From: Bacteroidota bacterium
GTDB taxonomy: Bacteria > Bacteroidota > Ignavibacteria > UBA10030 > BY39
Length of the DNA stretch: 12,749 nt
Assembly (NCBI GenBank): GCA_018830765.1
Contig: JAHJRJ010000013.1
Coordinates: forward strand, 1-12,749
Direction of reading: 5' to 3'
This document shows, one piece after another, positions 1-8,992 of the stretch (positions are counted from its first letter, which is position 1; the number at the start of each line of letters is the position of its first letter). The notes under the pieces are model-generated. The model did not search any database, was not told where the DNA came from, and was given only the letters and a program-made list of their open reading frames with translations. The position numbers and the translations under genes are program-made.

Positions 1-49
1 AGTTTCTGCATATATTTAAAACGAATTATTAACAATTTAATATAACGCA
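1..49 (+). other. AT-rich leader upstream of rfaE1
   Basis: This short stretch contains no coding sequence that I can recognise. It is almost entirely A and T and has no purine-rich Shine-Dalgarno sequence in front of the ATG at 50. A TATAAC hexamer at 41-46 resembles a -10 box, but it lies too close to the start codon for an ordinary leadered transcript and has no convincing -35 partner. The true promoter or an upstream operon partner may lie outside the window. Confidence 0.3.
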
Positions 50-1069
50 ATGCTGATTTCAGAAAACAGGTTAGAAAAAATATTCAAAAGCTTAAACGGA
101 AAGACCGTTGCAATAATCGGTGATTTGATGCTCGACAGGTATATTTGGGGTAACGTAATGCGGATATCTCCAGAAGCGCCAGTACCAATCGTAGAAGTAG
201 AGAACGAATCTGTGCGGTTAGGCGGAGCAGCAAATGTGTCTAACAACATCAACTCATTAGGCGGCATACCGTTTCTTTTAGGTGTTGTTGGAGATGATTT
301 AAACGGTAATATCTTAAAGGAAATATCCACAAAACAAGGTTTCGATACATCGGGTATCATTGTGGACGATGAGAGGCCCACAACAGTCAAAACAAGAGTA
401 ATCGCTCACAATCAGCACGTAGTACGTATTGATAATGAATCCCGTAAAGAAATTTCGAAAAGTACTCAATCAAAAATATTGGGAATTTTGAATTCAAATA
501 TTTCTAGAATAGATGCTATAATTTTTCAGGATTATAACAAAGGCGTTATCGTTAAAGATTTAATTTATAACGTAATTTCGCTCGCTAAGTCATGCAATAA
601 GATCATAACAGTCGACCCAAAGTATAACAATTTTTTTGAATACAAAAATGTGTTCGTGTTTAAACCGAACAGAAAAGAGACGGAAGAAGCATTAGGGATA
701 AAGCTGGACGACGAACAAACACTTGAATATGCAGGTAAAAAATTGTTAGAAATGCTGCACCCCGACAATGTATTAATTACGAGAGGGGAGTATGGTATGA
801 GCATATTTAGCAAAAGCAACGATGTAAGGCATATACCGACTACTGCTCGAAAGGTTGCAGACGTATCAGGAGCAGGCGACACAGTTATTTCAACATTGAC
901 GATGGCAATCACGGCAGGCGCAGATATATACGAAGCCGCAGTCCTTGCAAACACAGCCGGCGGAATTGTTTGCGGTGAAGTCGGCATCGTCCCGATAGAT
1001 AGAGAAGAGTTATACCAAACACTTCTCGAAGATATGAACCACAGACAACCAAGAAAACCGAGTGCATAA
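50..1069 (+). CDS. rfaE1: D-glycero-beta-D-manno-heptose-7-phosphate kinase (HldE kinase domain, stand-alone)
   Basis: This is a PfkB/ribokinase-fold sugar kinase that phosphorylates D-glycero-D-manno-heptose 7-phosphate at C1 in the cytoplasm, a step towards ADP-heptose for the LPS inner core. The N-terminal region shows the RfaE signature: GDLMLDRYIWG at about residues 24-34, then ISPEAPVPIVEV and RLGGAANVSNN, the substrate-binding part of the fold. Near the C-terminus VSGAGDTV holds the PfkB catalytic base, D277 by my count, followed by the nucleotide-site helix. At 339 residues it matches the kinase half of E. coli HldE, which is fused to the adenylyltransferase; here the two halves are separate genes. 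The ATG at 50 fits the family start, with no visible Shine-Dalgarno site. The stop overlaps the next start by one base (TAATG). Confidence 0.95.
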   Translation: MLISENRLEKIFKSLNGKTVAIIGDLMLDRYIWGNVMRISPEAPVPIVEVENESVRLGGAANVSNNINSLGGIPFLLGVVGDDLNGNILKEISTKQGFDTSGIIVDDERPTTVKTRVIAHNQHVVRIDNESRKEISKSTQSKILGILNSNISRIDAIIFQDYNKGVIVKDLIYNVISLAKSCNKIITVDPKYNNFFEYKNVFVFKPNRKETEEALGIKLDDEQTLEYAGKKLLEMLHPDNVLITRGEYGMSIFSKSNDVRHIPTTARKVADVSGAGDTVISTLTMAITAGADIYEAAVLANTAGGIVCGEVGIVPIDREELYQTLLEDMNHRQPRKPSA

Positions 1070-1554
1070 TGGGAATGATTGTAACGCTTAAAGAGCTAAA
1101 AAATATTAGGTCAGAACTACGCCTAAACAGTCTTAAAGTTGTTTTTACTAACGGAGTATTTGATATCATTCATCGAGGACATGTAGAATATTTGCAGAAA
1201 GCAAAATCTTTAGGCAATGTGTTGGTCGTCGGTCTGAATTCCGATGCATCTGTGAGAAGAATAAAAGGAGATAAACGCCCGATAGTGAATCAAGACGACA
1301 GAGCATTCGTGCTTTCAAACCTTTTAATGGTAGATTACGTTTGTTTATTTGAAGAAGATACTCCGCTGCAATTGATTTCAGAACTTGTGCCAGATGTGCT
1401 CGTGAAGGGATCGGATTGGGATATCAACGATATTGTCGGTCGTGACGTCGTCGAAAAAAACGGCGGGAAAGTCGAGACGATTGAATTTGTCCCAGAACGT
1501 TCTTCTACAAACATCGTTGATACGATAATAAATCGTTATTGTAAAGGTCAATAA
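1069..1554 (+). CDS. rfaE2: D-glycero-beta-D-manno-heptose 1-phosphate adenylyltransferase
   Basis: This cytidylyltransferase-like nucleotidyltransferase transfers AMP to heptose 1-phosphate, making ADP-D-glycero-beta-D-manno-heptose. The family motif TNGVFDIIHRGH lies at about residues 27-38, with the HxGH nucleotide-binding signature as HRGH at 35-38. It is followed by the conserved VVGLNSDASVRRIKG segment, which also matches the adenylyltransferase half of E. coli HldE, and the C-terminal ERSSTNIV stretch typical of RfaE2. Length (161 residues) is normal for the stand-alone protein. The ATG overlaps the rfaE1 stop by one base, so the two proteins are probably translationally coupled and made in similar amounts. 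The intermediate phosphatase step (GmhB) and epimerase (HldD) are not in the window. Confidence in the function is high because kinase and transferase occur as a pair. Confidence 0.95.
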   Translation: MGMIVTLKELKNIRSELRLNSLKVVFTNGVFDIIHRGHVEYLQKAKSLGNVLVVGLNSDASVRRIKGDKRPIVNQDDRAFVLSNLLMVDYVCLFEEDTPLQLISELVPDVLVKGSDWDINDIVGRDVVEKNGGKVETIEFVPERSSTNIVDTIINRYCKGQ

Positions 1555-1565
1555 GCCTATACTTC

Positions 1566-4500
1566 ATGTTCAAAAAGATTATCAAAATACTTGCTTATGC
1601 TTTCGGTTTAGGAATATTGGTAAGTATAATTCTAATCGGCATAACGCAATCGAAGTTTTTCAAAGACCGGATGCGAGTTATCATCGTCTCTGCTGCGGCT
1701 AACAATATAAACGGAATGCTGCACCTCGGCACGATCAAAGGAAATTTTATAACCGGATTTTCGATAGATAGCGTGGCAATTTTTAGAGAGGGTGAAATAT
1801 TTCTATCAACAGGAGAGATATCGCTGCACCACGACCCATTCTCGATGTTGCATAAAACGCTTACACTTAGAAATCTCACAATTCATAACCCGACAGTAAA
1901 AATCTTAAAGTCGAACGACGGTAAATGGAATATCAACGAAATATTTCCTACCCGCGACACAACCGAAGCGGATAAATTAGATTGGACTATTAAAGTTCAA
2001 GAGATAAAAGTTGTTGGCGGGTCGTTCACGCTGTTCGATTCGACGCGTGAAAAATTAAAAGTAATGCAGGATACGGTAACGAAATACTTGGACTATCGCC
2101 ATTTCGAAGTAAAAAACATCAACACAAAATTTTCGGGAGTTATCAAGGATAAAAACTACAAACTTTCAATCAAGGAGTTGAGCGCGATAATTCCGGAAAC
2201 ATCATTCGAGTTAAATCAATTGACGGGCGATTTTGCAATAAACGAAAAAATTGGTGAGGTCAAAGATTTAGTTTTGGTGACTTCGAAAACTCGTTTGAAG
2301 ATTGACGCCTCGCTAAAAGAGTTGAATTTATTTCAAAAAGTCAATTTAACCGAATTCGAGAATAAACCCGTAGAACTAAAAGTGCTTGCGAGTAACATTG
2401 ACTTGAACGAACTTAAAAGCTTCCTCCCACCAATTTATTTCTTAAACGGTACCGCCTACGTCGAATTAGAGGCGGATGGTAAATTCGGCGACTTATCAGT
2501 CAAACGTTTGAATTTAAGCACACTCAACTCATCGTTAAGCGTTACGGGTAATATTTATAGTTTGCATCAACCCAAAGAATTATATTTGAATGTGAGATTG
2601 GATAACGGAAAAATTATTCCCTCCGATGTTGATTCGCTATTGCCATCGTTTCATATTCCGAAGTTTAAAGACATTAAAAAAGGATTTCTCAACGCAAGTT
2701 ATGTCGGAAAGCCGTTAGACTTTCAAGCCAATGTAAATTTAATAACAGATGCAGGAATAGTCGAATCCAAAATAAAAATGGATCTTCGCGATTCACTTAT
2801 TGCTTATAAGGGAAGTTTTAAAACTCAGAGATTAGATATTTCCAAATTGATTGGAAAAGAAATTTATTCGAGTTCTATCAATTCAAATTTTGAGATAGAA
2901 GGGAAGGGAATTCATTTAAATGATTTGAATGCTTCTCTAAAAGTGGAGGTTGATTCATCGCAATTTGTTGATTTTCATTTCGGTAAGTCAAGCATAATTG
3001 TAAAATCGGAGAAACGGCAATTGCATACAGTGGCAATTCTTCAAGCGAATGAAATGAAAACTTATATCAACGCGGAGTTGGATTTTAGAGATAAGGATAT
3101 TCCCAAATACGGAATCGAAGCGAGCTTAACATCCGTTGATATCTCAAAATTATTCAACGATGTAAAGTTGAAGAGCAATTTATCACTTCAAACTAGGATA
3201 ACGGGTGCGGGGAAAGATGTAAATTCAACTAATGCAGAGATGCATATCACCCTATTGTCTTCAACGATCGGAAAACATAAATTCGATAAGGAAGATATTT
3301 ACTTGTCGTTGTCTCAAACCGATTCGACTAACAAATCTATTACGCTTAATTCATCCTTTGCTGACGTTGAATTGAACGGTAGTTTCAAATTAGATGAAAT
3401 ACCGAATACCTTTATTGAAATGGCTAAAAGTTTTACCGAAGCTGTTAAAACCAGAATCGGTGAGAACACAGAGCTTTCTTTTTCACCAGAAGGTCTAAAA
3501 CATAAATCAACACCGCCACATTTCAATCCCTTCGACTACCGCTATGATATTAAAGTGAAGAACATCAGCGCTATTTCCAACATTACGGGAACCACACCTT
3601 ATAATTTCAAAGGCAATTTGATAGGGAGAGTTCACGGCGGCTCAGAGATTATTTCGTTAGAAGGTAATATTGAAGTTGAAGATTATTTTGCCGGACATCA
3701 GGGAAGTGGAATTCTTTTGAGTGGGGCAAACATCCGGTATCAAATCGATAGTTTGAGATATTCAGGAATGTTTGAAAAATTATCATATAACATTCAATCT
3801 ACTATCGGACAGTTAATAATAAACAGGACAAATATTACTGACATCAATCTAAAATCAGATTATCAAAATTTTCACGGGGAAATAAACCTTACTGGATTTG
3901 TGGATGGTAACAATAAAATTCAACTCACAGCAGGCATAAAAGTATATTATGACAATTATCAAATTGCTATATCGCAATTATCGTATGCATTAGATACTGA
4001 ATATGTGCTGAAGAATTTGAGTAATATAAATTTTGTAATAGATTCGACGGGTATCTTGACTACCGATTTTGCAGTCGGAAGAGAAGGCAAAGAAAGAGTT
4101 TCGATATCAGGTAAATATTTACACACAGGTAATTTTGATTTAATCGGCAAGGTCGAAAATTACGAATTAGATGAATTGAAATTTCTTTTTAGAAATGCAG
4201 AACTTGCTGAACCGAACCGGGGATTGTTCGGAAAAGTAAATTCTGAGATAGCATTAACAGGCGATATTACGAATCCATTCATAACACTCGACTTAAAAGC
4301 ACAAGACGTCAGTTACCGGAATACGCGATTCGGCGATCTAACGGTAAATTTGAAGTACGCGAATAAATATACCGAGACTGATGTAAAAATTATCAATAAC
4401 CGGAAAGAACGAACGAAGCCGGATTTTAGTATTAAAGGTTTTTTTCCGATTGATTTATCCTTCGCTTCAGTAGAAGAGCGCTTTCCAGATGAAGAAATAA

Positions 4501-6083
4501 ATATGAGAATTTTTTCCGAAGGTTTTCAAGTAAGTTTACTTGACCCCTTAATTCCTGTTACGAATGATTTGAATGGAATTTTAGTTTGCGATGTAACGAT
4601 AGGTGGCACCCCTGCCGAACCCAAATTTTTCGGATCGATCGAAATCATAGATACTCGATTTCTCCTCAACACGAACAATATCTATTACACATTATCAGGT
4701 AAACTGATACCCGAAAAAGATAAAATTAATCTGGTCGATTTCGAGTTTAGAAACGAAAAAAAAGATTACCGCGATGGCAAAGTTAAGCTGAACGGCTTTT
4801 TTAGTTTGAAGGATTTTAAATTCGATTCATTCAATCTGAACATATCCGGACAATTACTGTTGCTCAAAGCAGTTTCCCGCAGAAATATAAGTAATATATA
4901 TGGAAATCTCATTGCTCAAATAGGATCGGACGGATTACATTTTACCGGGACTCTTAAAAAATCGCATATCAACGGCACAGTTCATATCAAGGAAGCCGGT
5001 CTCACTTTCCCGCCATCCAGAAGTGTTTCTTACACAGGCACTGAAGATGTTATTAAATATGTTTTCATTGATGATGCTCCCAAGACTAAAGATACCGTTG
5101 ATTTGAAACATATGTTTTTTTATCCACGAAATTATATCGAAGCAGATACTTCTGCCGAAGTATCTCGCAGAGAGAGTAAATTTCTCGCAGGTTTATCTTA
5201 CGATATCGTGATTGAAACTCGAGGGACAACTAATATACGCATGATTTTTAACCCGACAACCAATGAAGAATTATACGCAGAAATCGATGGTAAATTAAAT
5301 CTATATCGTGAGAACGGCAGAGCACAAATTATTGGCGAAATATCTATTTCCGATCGGTCTTATTATAACTTCTTTAAACGGTTTGATGCCACCGGTAAAC
5401 TGAAATTTTTCGGAGAGCCTGAAAACCCTGAGCTTGATATTAAAGCATCTTACACCGGCTTCAGAACACCAACACCGACAGGCACAGATACTATCTCTGT
5501 TGAACAGAAAGTCGTAATCAATTTGAATATCACCGGCAACCGTATGGAACCGAAATTAATTATGGGCATTACGATTGATGATAAAGATTACGCTGATGTG
5601 ATAACGGGCGGTGATTTACAGAGTGATGCAATATCCTTCCTATTTACAAGTAAATTCAGGGACGACTTGTCTGCACGTGAAAAATCGGATATTGTTTCAA
5701 ACTTAGGTTCTACAGCCGGAAAATCAATTCTTGCGGGAGCAACATCGACCATGCTTTCAGGAATACTAACTGATTTTTTGCGTCAGGAATTTGGATTTAT
5801 CCGCAGCGCGGAAATTACTTATTACGGTGGGAACATACAAGAATCCGCCGACCTACGGTTGAGCGGACAGATGTTCAATGCTTATTGGCGCTTCGGTGGA
5901 AGAATTTTCAACGACATCAATAATGCCAACGTAAGTTTTATTCTGAACTTTGGCGACGTATTTGAAGCCCCAAAAATCAGAAACCTATATTTAGAGTTAG
6001 AAAGAAAAACAGATTCCGATGAAATATCGTTAGACAAAAAGCTAACTAATAGCGCTCGAATTTACTACAGGTGGTCTTTTTAA
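1566..6083 (+). CDS. tamB: TamB-family translocation and assembly module protein (AsmA-like, DUF490)
   Basis: This is a 1505-residue inner-membrane-anchored periplasmic protein. Residues about 5-26 form one hydrophobic N-terminal helix after a lysine-rich start (MFKKIIK). A very long series of alternating beta-strand-like segments follows, as expected for the lipid-binding groove of AsmA/TamB (VPS13-like) proteins. LHLGTIKGNFITGF near residue 55 and IHNPTVKILK near 110 resemble the AsmA-type N-terminal region. The last roughly 450 residues look like the TamB C-terminal domain, with FFGEPENPELDIKASY around residue 1275 and an aromatic C-terminal end (YYRWSF). Members of this family help outer-membrane protein insertion and carry phospholipid to the outer membrane. 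No tamA/bamA partner is adjacent. The start lies 11 bp after the rfaE2 stop, with no Shine-Dalgarno site. The reading frame is uninterrupted. The exact role (protein versus lipid transport) cannot be read from the sequence. Confidence 0.88.
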   Translation: MFKKIIKILAYAFGLGILVSIILIGITQSKFFKDRMRVIIVSAAANNINGMLHLGTIKGNFITGFSIDSVAIFREGEIFLSTGEISLHHDPFSMLHKTLTLRNLTIHNPTVKILKSNDGKWNINEIFPTRDTTEADKLDWTIKVQEIKVVGGSFTLFDSTREKLKVMQDTVTKYLDYRHFEVKNINTKFSGVIKDKNYKLSIKELSAIIPETSFELNQLTGDFAINEKIGEVKDLVLVTSKTRLKIDASLKELNLFQKVNLTEFENKPVELKVLASNIDLNELKSFLPPIYFLNGTAYVELEADGKFGDLSVKRLNLSTLNSSLSVTGNIYSLHQPKELYLNVRLDNGKIIPSDVDSLLPSFHIPKFKDIKKGFLNASYVGKPLDFQANVNLITDAGIVESKIKMDLRDSLIAYKGSFKTQRLDISKLIGKEIYSSSINSNFEIEGKGIHLNDLNASLKVEVDSSQFVDFHFGKSSIIVKSEKRQLHTVAILQANEMKTYINAELDFRDKDIPKYGIEASLTSVDISKLFNDVKLKSNLSLQTRITGAGKDVNSTNAEMHITLLSSTIGKHKFDKEDIYLSLSQTDSTNKSITLNSSFADVELNGSFKLDEIPNTFIEMAKSFTEAVKTRIGENTELSFSPEGLKHKSTPPHFNPFDYRYDIKVKNISAISNITGTTPYNFKGNLIGRVHGGSEIISLEGNIEVEDYFAGHQGSGILLSGANIRYQIDSLRYSGMFEKLSYNIQSTIGQLIINRTNITDINLKSDYQNFHGEINLTGFVDGNNKIQLTAGIKVYYDNYQIAISQLSYALDTEYVLKNLSNINFVIDSTGILTTDFAVGREGKERVSISGKYLHTGNFDLIGKVENYELDELKFLFRNAELAEPNRGLFGKVNSEIALTGDITNPFITLDLKAQDVSYRNTRFGDLTVNLKYANKYTETDVKIINNRKERTKPDFSIKGFFPIDLSFASVEERFPDEEINMRIFSEGFQVSLLDPLIPVTNDLNGILVCDVTIGGTPAEPKFFGSIEIIDTRFLLNTNNIYYTLSGKLIPEKDKINLVDFEFRNEKKDYRDGKVKLNGFFSLKDFKFDSFNLNISGQLLLLKAVSRRNISNIYGNLIAQIGSDGLHFTGTLKKSHINGTVHIKEAGLTFPPSRSVSYTGTEDVIKYVFIDDAPKTKDTVDLKHMFFYPRNYIEADTSAEVSRRESKFLAGLSYDIVIETRGTTNIRMIFNPTTNEELYAEIDGKLNLYRENGRAQIIGEISISDRSYYNFFKRFDATGKLKFFGEPENPELDIKASYTGFRTPTPTGTDTISVEQKVVINLNITGNRMEPKLIMGITIDDKDYADVITGGDLQSDAISFLFTSKFRDDLSAREKSDIVSNLGSTAGKSILAGATSTMLSGILTDFLRQEFGFIRSAEITYYGGNIQESADLRLSGQMFNAYWRFGGRIFNDINNANVSFILNFGDVFEAPKIRNLYLELERKTDSDEISLDKKLTNSARIYYRWSF
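6069..6074 (+). promoter_or_regulatory. Likely ribosome binding site for rnr
   Basis: AGGTGG, inside the last codons of tamB, lies 11 bases before the ATG at 6086. It favours that ATG over the in-frame GTG at 6071, which itself overlaps this site and has no comparable sequence in front of it. Confidence 0.45.
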
Positions 6084-6085
6084 CT

Positions 6086-8239
6086 ATGGATAAAATAAAC
6101 CTTGAAAGCAAAATACTTAAATTCCTTTCTCGCTTTCCCGAAGAGGTGTTTAAGGTTCACGAAATCGCCCGACGAATTTCGATAACTGACGCAGAAGAAA
6201 TTCATTTATCACGTGATGTCATAAAAGAACTTGCCCGGGAAGAAAAAATCCGCCAGTCATCAAGGAAAAGGTATGGTTATCAACAACCCAAAGCCTTGTC
6301 ACATTTGACCGGCATATTTTCACCATTGAGAAACGGTTTTGGTATTGTGGAAACTGAAAACCCGGAAATTCGCCGCATCTTAATCCCTCCGAAGTTTACT
6401 TATACTGCTCTAAAAGATGATATTGTTTCTGTAGCAGTGTTTCCTTTTGCCATCGTAAAAAAGAAAACAGACATAAAAGAAATAGAAAACGAGTCAGTAG
6501 AAGGTGAGATAGTCGCGATAATTAAACGCAGTGAGAAAGTATATACAGGTAAGTTCGAGAAATATAAAAATTTGTTTTATGTCAGACCTGATGATAACCG
6601 GCTCGATCGCGACATCTATATTTCAAAAGGAAAGACGCTTGGAGCTAGACCGGGTTCAAAAGTTACTTTTGTAATCGAAGAGTGGAAGTCGCCTCACTTG
6701 AATCCTGAAGGTAGAGTTGTTGCAATCCTTGGAAAAGTGGGTGAAGTAAGTGCCGAAATGCTTTCTGTAATTCACTTATTTAATTTGCCGATACAGTTTT
6801 CAAAAGATGTAATGGAAGAAGCTCAAAGCATCCCTGAAGAAATCCCGAAATCAGAATTTAAGAAAAGATTAGATTTACGAAATGAGATTTGTTTTACCAT
6901 CGACCCGGAAGATGCTAAAGATTTTGACGACGCTGTGTCGTTAAAGGTAATTGACAAGAATACTTATGAATTAGGGGTTCATATTGCTGACGTAAGTTAC
7001 TACGTAAAAGAGAATTCTAAAATAGATATCGAAGCATTAACACGCGGAACAAGTGTTTATCTTGCCGATAGTGTTATTCCGATGCTTCCGGAAAAGTTGT
7101 CGAACGAGCTTTGCAGTCTTAAACCTCACGAAGACAAGCTAACTTATTCAGCAATTATAAAAATAACAAAGAATGGTGTCGTAAAGGATTACACGATAAA
7201 GAAAAGTGTAATAAACAGTAAACACAGATTCACTTACGAGGAGGTCCAAGAAATAATCGATACCGGCAGCGGCAACTATACAGAGATAATAACCGAGATG
7301 CACAAGTTGAGTAAGGTTTTATATCAAAGACGAGTGCACGACGGAAGCGTAGATTTTGAGACGAGCGAGATAAAATTTAAGTATAACTCACACGGACAAC
7401 CGACTGAGATCATTAAGAAACTCAGGCTCGACGCCCACAGACTAGTAGAAGAGTTTATGCTATTGGCTAACCGGTTAGTTGCACAACAAGGAGGCAATTT
7501 AAAAAAGGGTGACAATCTTCCGTTCGTTTACCGTGTTCATGATAAACCCGATCAAGAAAAAATAAAAGAATTTGCGAAGTTTGTTGCACAATTCGGTTAT
7601 TCGTTGAACGTATCCGGTGGAGTTACTTCCAAAAATTTGCAAAAATTACTGAACGATATACACGGTAGCGAGGAAGAAGATGTAATCAATGAAGTAGCAA
7701 TCCGCTCGATGGCTAAAGCGATCTATTCAGAAAAAAATATAAAGCATTTCGGATTGGGGTTTAAGAATTATACACACTTCACTTCACCTATTCGTAGATA
7801 TCCCGACCTTGTGATTCACCGCTTGTTATGTGAGTATGAAAACAGTATCTCACCAAAAAGGAAAAAAGAGTTGAACGAAAAAATACCAGCACTTTGCGAG
7901 TTAGCATCACAGAGAGAAAGAGTAGCGATGGAAGCCGAAAGAGAATCGGTTAAAGTGATGAAAGTAGAGTATATGAAAAAGCACGTTGGCGATGAATTCA
8001 AAGCCGTTATCTCTGGCGTCGTCCGATATGGACTTTTTGTTGAAATAATTGATTTTCTGGTCGAGGGTTTAGTTCGCGTGCGCGATTTGGAAGACGATTA
8101 TTATATTTACGATGAAAAAAATTATGCTTTTATTGGCAGAAATAAAAAGCGAAGATACCGTCTCGGCGATAAAGTAAAAGTACAAGTAGTGCGAGTTAAT
8201 CCCGAAGAACGTCAAATAGATTTTGTAATCGTCGGTTAA
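6086..8239 (+). CDS. rnr: Ribonuclease R (3'-5' exoribonuclease, RNase II/RNB family)
   Basis: RNase R degrades structured RNA processively from the 3' end in mRNA turnover and rRNA/tmRNA quality control. From the ATG at 6086 the protein has 717 residues. The order is an N-terminal winged-helix-like segment (about 1-65), cold-shock/OB regions (about 70-225), the RNB catalytic domain (about 255-590) and a C-terminal S1 domain (about 635-717). The metal-binding motif DPEDAKDFDD gives D273, D279, D281 and D282, the same spacing as the four catalytic aspartates of E. coli RNase II. The second signature TSPIRRYPDLVIHR has its arginines at 570-571. The basic tail of E. coli RNase R is absent: the protein ends with the S1 domain. 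A GTG start at 6071 would add five residues and overlap tamB, but the ATG two bases after the tamB stop starts in the family-like way and has an upstream AGGTGG. Confidence 0.95.
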   Translation: MDKINLESKILKFLSRFPEEVFKVHEIARRISITDAEEIHLSRDVIKELAREEKIRQSSRKRYGYQQPKALSHLTGIFSPLRNGFGIVETENPEIRRILIPPKFTYTALKDDIVSVAVFPFAIVKKKTDIKEIENESVEGEIVAIIKRSEKVYTGKFEKYKNLFYVRPDDNRLDRDIYISKGKTLGARPGSKVTFVIEEWKSPHLNPEGRVVAILGKVGEVSAEMLSVIHLFNLPIQFSKDVMEEAQSIPEEIPKSEFKKRLDLRNEICFTIDPEDAKDFDDAVSLKVIDKNTYELGVHIADVSYYVKENSKIDIEALTRGTSVYLADSVIPMLPEKLSNELCSLKPHEDKLTYSAIIKITKNGVVKDYTIKKSVINSKHRFTYEEVQEIIDTGSGNYTEIITEMHKLSKVLYQRRVHDGSVDFETSEIKFKYNSHGQPTEIIKKLRLDAHRLVEEFMLLANRLVAQQGGNLKKGDNLPFVYRVHDKPDQEKIKEFAKFVAQFGYSLNVSGGVTSKNLQKLLNDIHGSEEEDVINEVAIRSMAKAIYSEKNIKHFGLGFKNYTHFTSPIRRYPDLVIHRLLCEYENSISPKRKKELNEKIPALCELASQRERVAMEAERESVKVMKVEYMKKHVGDEFKAVISGVVRYGLFVEIIDFLVEGLVRVRDLEDDYYIYDEKNYAFIGRNKKRRYRLGDKVKVQVVRVNPEERQIDFVIVG

Positions 8240-8240
8240 T

Positions 8241-8513
8241 ATGGAAGTCGGTGCAAACATTATCGTCAGCGGTGTCGTACAAGGTGTAGGATTCAGGTAT
8301 TTTGTCTTTAACCGTGCAACACGTTTAGGACTTAAAGGATACGTAAAGAATATGTACAGTGACGACGTCGAGATAGAAGTCGAAGGCGAGAGGTCATTAA
8401 TTGAAGAATTGATAAAGGAAGTAAAAGTCGGACCCCGCTTCGCGCAAGTTACAGATTTAAAAATCACTTGGAAAAACGTTGAAAAATTTTATAAACATTT
8501 TGAGATAAAATAA
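8241..8513 (+). CDS. acyP: Acylphosphatase
   Basis: This small cytoplasmic enzyme hydrolyses the carboxyl-phosphate bond of acyl phosphates such as acetyl phosphate and 1,3-bisphosphoglycerate. The 90-residue protein carries the family signature VQGVGFRYF with the phosphate-binding arginine at R19. The second signature, GLKGYVKN, supplies the catalytic asparagine at N37. The C-terminal strand FKHFEIK-like ending (YKHFEIK) closes the ferredoxin-like fold. Size and both active-site residues are normal. Its ATG comes one base after the rnr stop, so it is probably translated by ribosomes finishing rnr. Nothing in the neighbourhood points to a specific acyl-phosphate substrate. Confidence 0.93.
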   Translation: MEVGANIIVSGVVQGVGFRYFVFNRATRLGLKGYVKNMYSDDVEIEVEGERSLIEELIKEVKVGPRFAQVTDLKITWKNVEKFYKHFEIK

Positions 8514-8515
8514 AT

Positions 8516-8992
8516 ATGCAGATTGGATTTGGATTCGACGTACACCGTATGGTCGAAGGAAGAAAATTAATTATAGGAGGTGTTGAAATTCCTTTTAAGA
8601 AAGGGCTGTTAGGGCATTCCGATGCAGACGTGCTTTCACACGCTATAGTGGATGCATTACTTGGGGCTGCCGCTTTAGGTGATATTGGAAAACATTTCCC
8701 TGATACAGATATGAAATATAAAGATATTTCCAGTTTAAAGCTGCTGCGATTAACAATCGAGCTATTAGGGGAAAAGGGATTTAATCTCATAAATATTGAC
8801 TCAACAGTCGTTCTTGAAAAACCAAAAATCGCATCATACATTCAAGCGATGAGAGAAAATATTGCTAATGCTTTAGGAGTAAAGATAGAAGTAATTTCAG
8901 TCAAAGCGACCACGACGGAAGGGCTCGGATTTACGGGAACGGGTGAAGGCGCATCAGCGTATGCTGTTGCATTAATTCAGAAAACCGAATAA
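8516..8992 (+). CDS. ispF: 2-C-methyl-D-erythritol 2,4-cyclodiphosphate synthase
   Basis: IspF cyclises 4-diphosphocytidyl-2-C-methyl-D-erythritol 2-phosphate with loss of CMP, the fifth step of the MEP (non-mevalonate) isoprenoid pathway; it acts as a cytoplasmic trimer. The 158-residue protein starts with the canonical FGFDVHR, placing the metal ligands at D8 and H10. GHSDADVLSHA supplies H42, so all three zinc ligands sit at the same positions as in E. coli IspF. LGDIGKHFPDTD and the C-terminal KATTTEGLGFTGTGEG motif, which holds the conserved threonine-glutamate of the CDP/metal site, are intact. The gene begins two bases after the acylphosphatase stop. ispD, often next to or fused with ispF, is not in the window. 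The gene implies that this organism makes isoprenoids by the MEP route. Confidence 0.97.
   Translation: MQIGFGFDVHRMVEGRKLIIGGVEIPFKKGLLGHSDADVLSHAIVDALLGAAALGDIGKHFPDTDMKYKDISSLKLLRLTIELLGEKGFNLINIDSTVVLEKPKIASYIQAMRENIANALGVKIEVISVKATTTEGLGFTGTGEGASAYAVALIQKTE

Noticed and set aside
41..46. TATAAC as a promoter giving a leaderless rfaE1 message
   Set aside because: No -35 partner is visible, the box is only 3 bases before the ATG, and such hexamers are frequent in AT-rich DNA.
1157..1182. Valine in TNGVFD of RfaE2 as a missing cysteine
   Set aside because: The adenylyltransferase half of E. coli HldE also has valine at this place, so it is normal variation.
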